Part shown: in pieces, positions 1 through 5,693 of the stretch
Layout of the letters: every line of letters starts with the position of its first letter
How positions within the stretch are numbered: the stretch's first letter is position 1
From: Pseudomonas sp.
Lineage (GTDB): Bacteria > Pseudomonadota > Gammaproteobacteria > Pseudomonadales > Pseudomonadaceae
Direction of reading: 5' to 3'
Length of the DNA: 5,693 nucleotides
Assembly: GCA_029239415.1 (NCBI GenBank)
Contig: JAQZAY010000246.1
Coordinates: forward strand, 1-5,693
Position numbers and translations under genes: made by a program
The notes under the pieces: model-generated
The model's database searches: none
What the model was told of the DNA's origin: nothing
The model's input: the letters and a program-made list of their open reading frames with translations, nothing else

Positions 1-18
1 CATGCAAGGGGTCTGGTG

Positions 19-747
19 CTACCGCTGCCACTGCGCCAAGGATACATCCCCTTGTCGCGGCTCCTGGCCTTCAACCTGCGTCATCTGCTCATACTCCATT
101 TCCAGCCATGCTCGCTTGAGGTAGCGCCGTATGCGGATATCGCGCGACTGCGCCGCGCGAATGCCATCGAGGACCAGTCCGACCACCACCGCCGCCGAAG
201 CGACGGCCCAGATGTACCACAGGCCCTGGTCCGCCCAGTTGGCGCTGGACTGGATGTAGTTGATGAACAGGCCGATCAATACCGAGATCAAGGCGACCGT
301 GACGAAGTGCTGGTTGATGAGGAAGGGCTTGGGCAGCGGGCCGAGCGTCTCCGAGTATTCGGCAATCGCCTTCAACTGAGCGACCGTATACCCCTCCTCC
401 CTCATCCGCTGCCTGAACAGCGCATAGCAGAGAAAATCCAGGCGCTTGGACACTGGCTGCCTGGAGATGCTGTACTGGGCGTACTCATGAGGATAGCGCC
501 GTGCCGCGATGCGCTCCATGGCGCTCAGGCACAGCAGCATCAGCACCGAGATGGCCAGGAGACAGACGAAGGGCCATACCGGCAACGCCACACGGTACAG
601 TGAAGCGGCCACGGCAATCATCAGCGCGAAAGTCATGATCAGTGGCACCAGCTCGCGCTTCGGCCCGCCACGCCACAACCTTGCCGGGCTGAGGGCGCGG
701 TTGGCGTGGACATAGTCGCGGGTGACGTTCAACCAATGCTTGTGCAC
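19..747 (-). CDS. Hypothetical four-helix inner-membrane protein
   Basis: This 242-residue protein is of a kind I do not recognise by name. Four hydrophobic stretches are visible, at roughly residues 34-51, 55-76, 148-165 and 175-194, arranged as two hairpins. Between them lies a charged, probably cytoplasmic segment of about 70 residues (77-147). The N-terminus (1-33) and the C-terminal tail (195-242, with an Arg-rich stretch RDIRIRRYLKR) are also hydrophilic and basic, which fits both ends being in the cytoplasm. There is no signal peptide and no catalytic motif I can identify. The start is GTG at 745-747, chosen because a perfect AAGGAGG lies 8 nt upstream on this strand; no better ATG is present. 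The gene is divergent from the acetyltransferase gene, so the two promoters should lie in the shared intergenic stretch. It is surely coding (long open frame, GC-rich third positions, strong ribosome site), but its function is unknown. Confidence 0.85.
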   Translation of the reverse strand: MHKHWLNVTRDYVHANRALSPARLWRGGPKRELVPLIMTFALMIAVAASLYRVALPVWPFVCLLAISVLMLLCLSAMERIAARRYPHEYAQYSISRQPVSKRLDFLCYALFRQRMREEGYTVAQLKAIAEYSETLGPLPKPFLINQHFVTVALISVLIGLFINYIQSSANWADQGLWYIWAVASAAVVVGLVLDGIRAAQSRDIRIRRYLKRAWLEMEYEQMTQVEGQEPRQGDVSLAQWQR

Positions 748-755
748 GAGGGTGG

Positions 756-762
756 CCTCCTT
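756..762 (-). promoter_or_regulatory. Strong Shine-Dalgarno that fixes the GTG start of the membrane protein
   Basis: The minus strand reads AAGGAGG here, a full match to the anti-Shine-Dalgarno, with 8 nt to the GTG at 747-745. This decides the start codon of the four-helix membrane protein. The AAGG half also forms part of the 3' arm of the hairpin at 759-793. Confidence 0.8.
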
Positions 763-793
763 GTAGGTGAAAAGCGCACGCTACGCTACAAGG
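759..793 (-). promoter_or_regulatory. Leader hairpin covering part of the ribosome binding site
   Basis: A perfect 8-bp inverted repeat is visible: on the minus strand CCTTGTAG (793-786) and CTACAAGG (766-759), separated by 19 nt. In the leader RNA of the membrane protein gene the 3' arm contains the first four bases of the AAGGAGG Shine-Dalgarno, so folding would partly hide the ribosome site. The arms are only moderately stable (4 G-C and 4 A-U pairs) and the loop is fairly long. A regulatory role, such as temperature- or factor-dependent opening, is an inference. Confidence 0.35.
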
Positions 794-974
794 CTCCTCA
801 AAGTATGCAGGACATTTCCTAAAGTTGGCCGCCGTGCAAATGGACATTCGCAGCGGGAACGCCTCCTGGAGAGACGGGGTCCATCAAGCAATGACTCGCA
901 GAGATGCGTTATAGACGGTGTTCAACGTCTGCAATCTCCTCCTGTTTCCTTTCCCGATGCCGGATGCAGCCCAG

Positions 975-1499
975 ATGACAACCCACAACCTCACCATCAC
1001 CCGCGCCACCGAAGCCGACCTGGACGGCATCCTCCAGCTGCAGGCCGAAAACCAGCTCGACCATGGCGGCGCGCTGGCGTCCAGCCTGTCGCCCGCGCGC
1101 ATCCTGGCCATGCTGCTGGCGATGCCGGTGGTCGTGGCGCGCGACGGCGACGAGATCATCGGCTTCCTGCTGACTGCCGCCCGCGACATGAACGACGACT
1201 ACCCCCTGGTCAAGGCGATGCTCGAAGCCTATCCGGCGTCGGAGGACACCTACATCTACGGGCCGATCTGCGTCACCGAGCACGAGCGCGGCCATGGCCT
1301 GGCACAGCTGATGTTCGACGAACTGTGCCGCCTGGAGCCCGACCGCGAGGGCATCCTGTTCGTTGGCAAGAACAACGAAGCCTCGATGCACGCCCACCAG
1401 AAAATGGGCATGCGGGAGGTCGCCACCTTCATTCATGATCAAAGCGAATTCGCGGTGTTTTCCTTCAGGGGCAAGCCTGCAGTTCCCGCGGCGCCCTGA
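975..1499 (+). CDS. GNAT-family N-acetyltransferase
   Basis: This predicted cytoplasmic enzyme moves an acetyl group from acetyl-CoA to an amine. The acceptor cannot be told from sequence. Counted from ATG 975 (174 residues), the fold begins with strand and helix 1 (LTITRATEADLDGI, 6-19) and a helix near 38-49. Strands follow at about 51-56 and 61-69. The acetyl-CoA motif A spans about 95-117 and contains R105-x-x-G108-x-A110, matching the family pattern Q/R-x-x-G-x-G/A. The end (NNEASMHAHQKMGM, 133-146) is the usual motif B; His141 stands where many relatives have the Tyr general acid. The start is uncertain. ATG 975 fits the family N-terminus best, but the frame is open from GTG 918 and ATG 957, and none of the three has a good Shine-Dalgarno. 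It may be a single gene or be read through into the lipoprotein gene 78 nt downstream. Confidence 0.85.
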   Translation: MTTHNLTITRATEADLDGILQLQAENQLDHGGALASSLSPARILAMLLAMPVVVARDGDEIIGFLLTAARDMNDDYPLVKAMLEAYPASEDTYIYGPICVTEHERGHGLAQLMFDELCRLEPDREGILFVGKNNEASMHAHQKMGMREVATFIHDQSEFAVFSFRGKPAVPAAP

Positions 1500-1505
1500 T
1501 GGCAA

Positions 1506-1530
1506 CCCCAGGGCACCTTTGGCCCCTGGC
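1506..1530 (+). terminator. Weak hairpin after the acetyltransferase gene
   Basis: Just after the acetyltransferase stop, CCAGGG (1508-1513) can pair with CCCTGG (1524-1529) around a 10-nt loop; alternative pairing adds a base pair with one bulge. No run of T follows. It could be a weak attenuator separating this gene from the lipoprotein gene, but the stem is short and chance is a fair explanation. Confidence 0.25.
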
Positions 1531-1577
1531 CGAAGTCTCAGACAATACCTTCCTTCTGCTCACACAAGGCCTCCCCC

Positions 1578-2057
1578 ATGCAACGTTTCGCCAAACTGCT
1601 GTTGCCCCTGCTAGTGGCCAGTGCCCTGGTCGCCTGCGGTCAGAAGGAGGACCGCGAGGACAAGATCGTCGCCAACCTGCCGATCCAGCAAGCCTACGAG
1701 AACAATGTCGAGAAAATGGCGAGCGTGCTCGAGCAGACCCACCCGCGCGTGCCGAAGGAGCAGATCAAGGAAGTGCTGCGCCGCCACCTGACCGTCCAGG
1801 ACCAGCACCAGGACCTGTTCAAGCTCTACAGCGAGAAGAACTTCACCGACGAGGAGTTCGACACCCTTGTCGAAGTCACCCACGACCCGGTGAAGGCGCG
1901 CGACCTGAACAGCACCGAAGAAGGCAAGCGGCTGAGCACCAAGCTCACCAAGCTGATGATCGAAAGCGCCGAGGACCCTCAGACCCAGGCCAAGGCGACC
2001 CAGCGCATGCAGCAGGTGGAAAAAGACCTGGCGGCGCTCGAGAAGGCCACCCCATGA
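1578..2057 (+). CDS. Small lipoprotein with DUF2059-like segment
   Basis: This 159-residue protein is a predicted lipoprotein. A short basic start, a hydrophobic stretch (7-19) and the lipobox L17-V18-A19-C20 mark cleavage before Cys20 by signal peptidase II. The residue after Cys20 is Gly, not Asp, so Lol sorting to the outer membrane is expected. The mature part is hydrophilic, charged and probably all helical. Residues 78-127 (DLFKLYSEKNFTDEEF through GKRLSTKLTKLM) resemble the DUF2059 pattern, in which a helical segment is followed by F-T-x-E-E and a GxxL motif. That resemblance is by eye and tentative. The molecular role is unknown. ATG 1578 is preceded by AAGG at 1566-1569 (8 nt spacing). 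The stop overlaps the start of the UV endonuclease gene by 4 nt (ATGA), so the two are almost certainly co-translated. The 78 nt upstream show only a poor promoter candidate (TTGGCC at 1519, CAATAC at 1543). Confidence 0.85.
   Translation: MQRFAKLLLPLLVASALVACGQKEDREDKIVANLPIQQAYENNVEKMASVLEQTHPRVPKEQIKEVLRRHLTVQDQHQDLFKLYSEKNFTDEEFDTLVEVTHDPVKARDLNSTEEGKRLSTKLTKLMIESAEDPQTQAKATQRMQQVEKDLAALEKATP
2040..2046 (+). promoter_or_regulatory. Shine-Dalgarno of the UV endonuclease inside the lipoprotein gene
   Basis: GAGAAGG ends 7 nt before ATG 2054. It supports this ATG as the endonuclease start, rather than any of the upstream in-frame codons that leave the frame open back to 1499. Confidence 0.6.
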
Positions 2058-3088
2058 CCCACCCGCGCCTGGGCTTCGCCTGCAAATACCGCCACAGCCT
2101 GCACAGCCTGTCGGTCAAGCAGCTGGAGGTCATCGAAAAGGCCTTCAACCCGCGTACCACGACCTTGCGCTGGCTTTCGGGAGTGACGGCGCAGGCGGCA
2201 CGGGCCAAGTTGGCCGAGCTGGTCGAGCACAACCTCGAGTCGCAGCTGCGCCTGATCGACTACGTGGCGGGGCTGCCGCCGGTGCTGCACATGCTCCGGC
2301 TCAGCAGCGACCTGCTGCCGCTCTACAGCCACCCTGACGTGGTGCATTTCTACCAGGACCCAGCCATGCAGGCGCGCCTGCAGACAGGGTTCGCCGCGAT
2401 CGGAGACCGCGCCCGCGCCGCCGACATACGCCTGTCGTTTCACCCGGGCCAGTACTGCGTGCTGGGCTCGGACAAGCCGCACGTGGTCGAGAACAGCATT
2501 GCCGAGTTCGAGTACCACGCGGACATGATCCGCATGATGGGCTATGGCCAGCGCTTCCAGGACTTCAAGTGCAACGTGCACATCGCCGGACGCCTGGGCG
2601 CCGAAGGCACGCGCGCGATCTGGCCAAGGCTGTCGCTGGAGGCGCGCAACACCATCACCTTCGAGAACGAGGAAAAGACCTACGGCGTGAACGACTGCCT
2701 GCAACTGGCCGACCTTGCGCCGGTGGTGCTGGACATCCATCACTGCTGGATCAACGAGAACGACTACATCGGCCCAGATGACCCTCGCGTGTCGCGCATC
2801 ATCGACAGCTGGCGCGGGGTGCGCCCGGTGATGCACTTCTCGCAGCCGCCCGAGTCGCTGATGGACGCAGGCTTTACCGCGCAGCAGAAGCTGGAGATGC
2901 CCGCGCTGCTGGAAAAGGTCAACAAGCGCGACCTCTACCTGCACAGCGCACGCATGTGGAACGACTGGACCAACCGCTACGCGCTGCAATTCCTCGATCG
3001 CTTCGACATCATGTTCGAGGCCAAAGACAAGAACCTGGCGACGCTGGAATTCTACCTGCGTTACGGGGATGCCCTGCCGGACCGCTGA
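2054..3088 (+). CDS. uvsE: UV damage endonuclease, UvsE/UVDE family
   Basis: This 344-residue TIM-barrel, metal-dependent endonuclease family cuts the DNA strand 5' to UV photoproducts, starting an excision repair route that does not need UvrABC. Family signatures appear in order: RLGFAC (5-10), LRLSSDLLPL (81-90), SFHPGQY (128-134), ENEEKTYG (204-211), DIHHCWI (227-233), MHFSQP (260-265), LHSARMW (296-302) and FEAKDKNLA (321-329). Compared from memory with the Thermus thermophilus enzyme, the metal ligands map to H93, H130, H176, E204, D227, H230, H261, H297 and E322. The DNA-probing Gln-Tyr pair maps to Q133-Y134. The Thermus modified lysine (K229) appears as V259, and about 23 extra residues lie between H261 and H297. 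The chosen start overlaps the lipoprotein stop (ATGA) and has a fair Shine-Dalgarno. I see no convincing LexA box. The family call is firm; activity in this divergent branch is inferred. Confidence 0.93.
   Translation: MTHPRLGFACKYRHSLHSLSVKQLEVIEKAFNPRTTTLRWLSGVTAQAARAKLAELVEHNLESQLRLIDYVAGLPPVLHMLRLSSDLLPLYSHPDVVHFYQDPAMQARLQTGFAAIGDRARAADIRLSFHPGQYCVLGSDKPHVVENSIAEFEYHADMIRMMGYGQRFQDFKCNVHIAGRLGAEGTRAIWPRLSLEARNTITFENEEKTYGVNDCLQLADLAPVVLDIHHCWINENDYIGPDDPRVSRIIDSWRGVRPVMHFSQPPESLMDAGFTAQQKLEMPALLEKVNKRDLYLHSARMWNDWTNRYALQFLDRFDIMFEAKDKNLATLEFYLRYGDALPDR
2093..2110 (+). repeat. Perfect 9-bp tandem repeat in uvsE
   Basis: CACAGCCTG occurs twice back to back, in frame, and encodes His-Ser-Leu twice (residues 14-19 of the UV endonuclease), close to the N-terminal strand of the barrel. 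It looks like a slippage duplication, though two copies are too few to be sure. Confidence 0.6.
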
Positions 3089-3104
3089 GAGGCGGTCCGG
3101 CAGG
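3073..3104. terminator. Strong inverted repeat between convergent genes, no T tract
   Basis: Two 13-bp arms (CCTGCCGGACCGC at 3073-3085 and GCGGTCCGGCAGG at 3092-3104) pair perfectly around a 6-nt loop. The left arm holds the last codons of the UV endonuclease gene, the loop starts with its TGA, and the right arm ends 6 nt from the stop of the convergent cytochrome gene. The position fits a shared bidirectional terminator or RNA 3'-end stabiliser. Neither strand shows a T run after the stem, so it is not a textbook intrinsic terminator. Confidence 0.6.
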
Positions 3105-3110
3105 ACACAC

Positions 3111-4481
3111 TTACTCGTCGCTAGGCTTCAACGCCTTCTCGCCGATGTCGTGCTCACCCAGCTTTTCCCTCACCGCATGCACCAGCTTCGGCGAAACCGC
3201 CGAGCCGTTGTTCGACCAGCCCTGGCGAACGAAGGTGGCGAGCTCGGCCACTTGCGCATCATCCAGGCGCTGGGCGAAGCCCGGCATTGGCAGCACCGAA
3301 GGCGCACGCTCGGTGGAAGGCGTCTGCGCACCCGCCAGGATCACGTGGACCAGGGCCGTGGCGTTCTCGGCATTGACGATCGAGGCACCGTCCAGGCGTG
3401 GGAACACCTGCTCGGCACCCTTGCCGGAAACGAAATGGCAGGCGCCACAGTTGTCCAGGTACAGGCGCTGGCCGAGGCTCAGGTCCTTGGCGGCGGTGAG
3501 CTTGGCCGTGGTAGCGTCGCTGCGCTCGGTCACCTGGGCATGCACGGGCTGACCCTCCGCAGCCAGTGACTTGAGGTAGACGGCCATGGCCAGCAGGTCT
3601 TCATCGCTCATGTGCGAGGTGCTGTTGGCGACCACGTCCTTCATTTCACCGGCGACCGAGGCCTTGCTGTTGCGCCCACTGCCCAGGTACTCGACGATGT
3701 CCTGCTCGGACCAGTGCTGCATGCCGCGCAGCGCGGGTACCGCCCAGCCATTGAGCTCGGCACCGGTCAGGTAGCCGCTGGCCCGCTCGTCGAGGCCTTT
3801 TTCCTGCATGGTCAGGGCACGCGGCGTGTGGCACGAGCCACAGTGGCCAAGGCCTTGCACCAGGTAGGCGCCCCGGGCGAGCTGCGCGTTGGCGTTGGCA
3901 TTGGCCGGGGACGCTGCGGCCTCGGGCTCGGGCAGCGGCGAGAACAGGCTGCGCCAGTAGGCCAGCGGCCAGCGGATCGACAGCGGCCAGGGGATGTCGT
4001 TGGCCTTGTTGGCCTGTTCGACCGGTGCCACGCCTTGCATGAAGTAGGCGTACAGCGCCTGCAGGTCGGCGTCGCTGACCTTGGCGTAGGACGGATACGG
4101 CATCGCCGGGTACAGCGCGCTGCCATCGTGGCCGATGCCACGGCGCATGGCGCGCTCGAACTCGCCGTAGGTCCAGCCGCCGATGCCGGTGGCCTTGTCC
4201 GAGGTGATGTTGGTGGAGTAGATCGTGCCGATCGGCGACTCGATACCCAGACCGCCAGCAAAGGGCTTGCCCCCATCGTGGCTAGTGTGGCAGGCGACGC
4301 AGTCACCGGCGCGCGCCAGGTATTGGCCCTTGCTCACCAGCTCGGGTGTAATGGCCTGGGGCAGTTGCGCGGTGGCGTCGCCCGTACGGTTGAGCACGAG
4401 GCTCATCGCCCAGGCCAGCAACGCGACCAGCACGGCCAGCACCAGCAAGACCAGCAGTAAGGAACGGGACTTGGATTTCAT
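3111..4481 (-). CDS. Tri-haem cytochrome c subunit of a membrane-bound GMC dehydrogenase (gluconate 2-dehydrogenase type)
   Basis: This 456-residue, periplasm-facing cytochrome c takes electrons from the flavoprotein encoded just upstream and passes them to ubiquinone. It has a basic N-terminus, a hydrophobic segment at about 8-29 that is a signal peptide or anchor, and three class I cytochrome c domains. The haem sites are C61-V-A-C64-H65, C214-G-S-C217-H218 and C345-G-A-C348-H349. Likely distal Met ligands are M127 (AMPYPS), M280 (GEMKDV) and M399 (LPMPGF). A low-complexity linker (PEPEAAASPANANANA, about 184-199) joins domains 1 and 2. I chose ATG 4481 because GAGGAG lies 7 nt upstream. 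ATG 4496, which would overlap the flavoprotein stop as ATGA and add five residues, has no ribosome site. Tri-haem subunits of this layout serve gluconate, 2-ketogluconate, sorbitol and alcohol dehydrogenases; the partner here points to the sugar-acid type. Confidence 0.92.
   Translation of the reverse strand: MKSKSRSLLLVLLVLAVLVALLAWAMSLVLNRTGDATAQLPQAITPELVSKGQYLARAGDCVACHTSHDGGKPFAGGLGIESPIGTIYSTNITSDKATGIGGWTYGEFERAMRRGIGHDGSALYPAMPYPSYAKVSDADLQALYAYFMQGVAPVEQANKANDIPWPLSIRWPLAYWRSLFSPLPEPEAAASPANANANAQLARGAYLVQGLGHCGSCHTPRALTMQEKGLDERASGYLTGAELNGWAVPALRGMQHWSEQDIVEYLGSGRNSKASVAGEMKDVVANSTSHMSDEDLLAMAVYLKSLAAEGQPVHAQVTERSDATTAKLTAAKDLSLGQRLYLDNCGACHFVSGKGAEQVFPRLDGASIVNAENATALVHVILAGAQTPSTERAPSVLPMPGFAQRLDDAQVAELATFVRQGWSNNGSAVSPKLVHAVREKLGEHDIGEKALKPSDE
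3888..3905 (-). repeat. Short hexanucleotide repeat in the haem-domain linker
   Basis: Three tandem 6-bp units (GTTGGC, GTTGGC, ATTGGC on the plus strand) encode Ala-Asn three times in the linker between the first and second haem domains of the cytochrome. The encoded stretch is flexible and likely tolerant of length change. Confidence 0.5.
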
Positions 4482-4488
4482 CTGCGCG

Positions 4489-4494
4489 CTCCTC
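4489..4494 (-). promoter_or_regulatory. Shine-Dalgarno that places the cytochrome start at 4481
   Basis: The minus strand reads GAGGAG here, 7 nt before ATG 4481, and it overlaps the TGA of the upstream flavoprotein gene. A ribosome ending the flavoprotein would sit on this site, which fits translational coupling. It favours ATG 4481 over ATG 4496. Confidence 0.65.
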
Positions 4495-5693
4495 ATGCCT
4501 GCACCAATGGACCAGGATTCTTGATGTACTGGTCCTTGATCGCCTGGGCGGCGAACAGGGTCAGTGCGCCGATCAGCGCGGTGGGGTTGGCCTGGAAGTT
4601 CTGCGGGAAGGCGTTGCCGCCCGGCACGAACACGTTGTGTACGTCCCAGCTCTGCAGGTAGCGGTTGAGCGCGCTGGTTTGCGGCGATTCACCCATGATC
4701 GCGCCGCCCACGTTGTGGGTGGAGACGTACTTGGTGATGTCCCAGTGCGAGTCCATCGACAGGAAGCTCTCGCTGTAGCTGTCCGGGCCAAGTTCCCGGG
4801 TGATGTCCTGAACGATGGTGCGCAGGTACTGCTGCAGCTTCAGCTCGTTCTGCTTCCAGTCGAAGGTGATGCGCAGCAACGGCTGGCCCCAAGGGTCCTT
4901 GTAGTTCGGGTCGAGGTCCAGGTAGTGGTCGCGGTACGACATGCAGCCAGTGGAGATGCTGATCTTCATCGAATGGCCGTACCAGTCCTGCATGCCCTCT
5001 TTCCAGGCTTGCCCCCACTCCGGGGTGCCGCTGGGCAGCGCGGTGCCGATCGGCGTGCCGGTGGCCTGCGAGCTGTGGATCTTGGCGCCGCCGATGACGC
5101 CGTGGGCCGGGCCATCCCAGTTGCCTGGGGAAATGTCGTTGAACATCTGCCCGGTGGCGCCCGCCGTGGCGAACGGGTTGAACTGCTTGTCCTTGAAGAA
5201 CAGCGTGTTGCCGCCGACGCTGAGGAAGGCGTAGTTGCGCCCGATGGTGCCGGTGCCGGTCAGCGGGTCGTACGGCTTGCCGATGCCCGACAGCAGCATC
5301 AGGCGCACATTGACGAACTGGAAGCCCGCCAGCACGACGATCTTCGCCGGCTGGAACACTTCATTGCCCTGGGCGTCGGCATAGGTCACGCCCTTGGCGG
5401 TCTTGCCGTCGGCGTGCAGGTCGACGCGCAGCACGTTGGCCTGGGTGCGGTAGTCGAAGTTGGGCATGCGCTTGAGCGCGTCCATCACTGCGGTCTGCGG
5501 CGAGGCCTTGGAGTAGTTCAGGCACGGATACTTGCTGCAATACCCGCAGTAGTTGCACGGCGCGATCTGGTTGCCGTAGGGGTTTTTCCAGGCGCGCGAG
5601 ACGTTGGCCGACGGGTTGGGAAACGGGTGGTAGCCCAGCTTGCGCGCGGCGTCGGCGAACATCGTGTTGTTGAGGGTGTCTTCCAGGGCAGGC
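4493..5693 (-). CDS. GMC flavoprotein large subunit, gluconate 2-dehydrogenase type (N-terminus cut by window edge)
   Basis: This is the FAD-bearing catalytic subunit of a membrane-bound dehydrogenase that oxidises a sugar acid or polyol in the periplasm. About 399 C-terminal residues are visible; the frame stays open to the right edge, and relatives are near 590 residues, so the N-terminal FAD dinucleotide motif lies outside. Counting from the Met at 5662: a four-cysteine motif C36-x2-C39-x2-C42-x4-C47 (DNA 5522-5557) precedes NYSKASPQT, a placement like that of the iron-sulfur cysteines of FAD glucose dehydrogenase. GMC segments follow (VVLAGFQFVNVRLMLLSG, 109-126). The C-terminal domain holds the catalytic pair, H316 (THNVGGAIMG) and N359 (ANPTAL). 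The cytochrome gene follows 11 nt downstream in the same operon. Gluconate is the most likely substrate, but 2-ketogluconate or sorbitol dehydrogenases share this architecture. Confidence 0.9.
   Translation of the reverse strand, partial: PALEDTLNNTMFADAARKLGYHPFPNPSANVSRAWKNPYGNQIAPCNYCGYCSKYPCLNYSKASPQTAVMDALKRMPNFDYRTQANVLRVDLHADGKTAKGVTYADAQGNEVFQPAKIVVLAGFQFVNVRLMLLSGIGKPYDPLTGTGTIGRNYAFLSVGGNTLFFKDKQFNPFATAGATGQMFNDISPGNWDGPAHGVIGGAKIHSSQATGTPIGTALPSGTPEWGQAWKEGMQDWYGHSMKISISTGCMSYRDHYLDLDPNYKDPWGQPLLRITFDWKQNELKLQQYLRTIVQDITRELGPDSYSESFLSMDSHWDITKYVSTHNVGGAIMGESPQTSALNRYLQSWDVHNVFVPGGNAFPQNFQANPTALIGALTLFAAQAIKDQYIKNPGPLVQA

Larger units (their letters stand above)
748..974. other. Divergent intergenic region
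   Basis: This is the non-coding stretch between the divergent membrane protein and acetyltransferase genes, and it is visibly less GC-rich than its neighbours. It must carry the promoter of the leftward gene and probably that of the rightward one. I could not find a convincing -35/-10 pair on either strand. On the plus strand TATAGA at 910-915 could be a weak -10 but has no good -35 at 16-18 nt. On the minus strand CATACT (about 815-810) is an equally weak -10 candidate. Apart from the hairpin at 759-793 I see no strong repeat, known riboswitch motif or small-RNA signature. Confidence 0.5.

Noticed and set aside
1..3. A minus-strand ATG at the very edge, which could start another gene after the membrane protein.
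   Set aside because: No Shine-Dalgarno precedes it in the 15 nt after the membrane protein stop, and no codon after it is visible.
824..840. TTGGCCGCCGTGCAAA, loosely like a sigma-54 promoter.
   Set aside because: The GG and GC elements are 7 nt apart instead of 10, so it cannot be a standard -24/-12 site.
767..1438. A 223-codon plus-strand frame starting in the intergenic region and overlapping the acetyltransferase.
   Set aside because: It overlaps the GNAT gene in another frame, its translation is Arg/Pro/His-rich without domains, and no ribosome site supports the start.
1526..1541. CTG-N10-CAG, the outer half-sites of a LexA box, upstream of the lipoprotein-uvsE pair.
   Set aside because: The ten inner bases are GC-rich and lack the alternating A/T core of real LexA sites, and the left half lies in the weak hairpin. 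A match to six fixed bases is easily chance, tempting as SOS control of uvsE would be.
1499..2053. In-frame open extension of uvsE upstream to 1499, which would make a 529-residue protein.
   Set aside because: It runs through the lipoprotein gene in another frame. Its translation is low-complexity, rich in Arg, Pro and Gly as expected of a GC-rich shadow frame, and the family N-terminus begins at ATG 2054 with its own ribosome site.
1979..2989. Long open frame of 336 codons antisense to uvsE.
   Set aside because: It mirrors the GC-rich third positions of a clearly real gene. Its translation is Val/His/Arg/Gln-rich with no domain, and no ribosome site supports it.
3612..4460. Long open frame of 282 codons antisense to the cytochrome gene.
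   Set aside because: It is a codon-bias shadow of a gene with three clear haem motifs; its translation is Gly/Ala/Val/Arg-rich and featureless.

Overview
The window is GC-rich with strongly GC-biased third codon positions. Gene content and protein style suggest a Gammaproteobacterium close to Pseudomonas, probably the P. putida group. That assignment is an inference from composition and familiar gene types, not from a search. I see no mobile element, tRNA, rRNA or CRISPR array. It reads as ordinary chromosomal housekeeping and accessory sequence.

Layout from left to right. (1) A minus-strand gene (19-747) encodes a four-helix membrane protein that I do not recognise; its GTG start is fixed by a perfect AAGGAGG. 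(2) A divergent intergenic stretch of about 0.2 kb (748-974) follows, and it contains a hairpin that covers part of that ribosome binding site. (3) A plus-strand group holds a GNAT acetyltransferase (975-1499), then, 78 nt later, a small lipoprotein with a DUF2059-like segment (1578-2057), then a UvsE/UVDE-family UV-damage endonuclease (2054-3088) whose start overlaps the lipoprotein stop as ATGA. (4) A strong inverted repeat (3073-3104) separates this group from a convergent minus-strand operon. (5) That operon contains the C-terminal two thirds of a GMC flavoprotein dehydrogenase (4493 to beyond the right edge) followed by its tri-haem cytochrome c subunit (3111-4481).

How the genes work together. 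The flavoprotein and cytochrome form the core of a membrane-bound, periplasm-facing sugar or sugar-acid dehydrogenase of the gluconate 2-dehydrogenase type. Electrons would pass from substrate to FAD, perhaps through a cysteine-bound iron-sulfur cluster, then to three haems c and on to ubiquinone. The usual small third subunit would lie beyond the right edge. The lipoprotein and UV endonuclease look translationally coupled, although a functional link between an envelope lipoprotein and a DNA repair enzyme is not obvious.

I found no clear new system. The points most worth a second look are the divergent UvsE (an apparent Val where the Thermus enzyme has its modified Lys, plus an insertion), its coupling to the lipoprotein, the hairpin over a Shine-Dalgarno, and the four-cysteine motif in the dehydrogenase.
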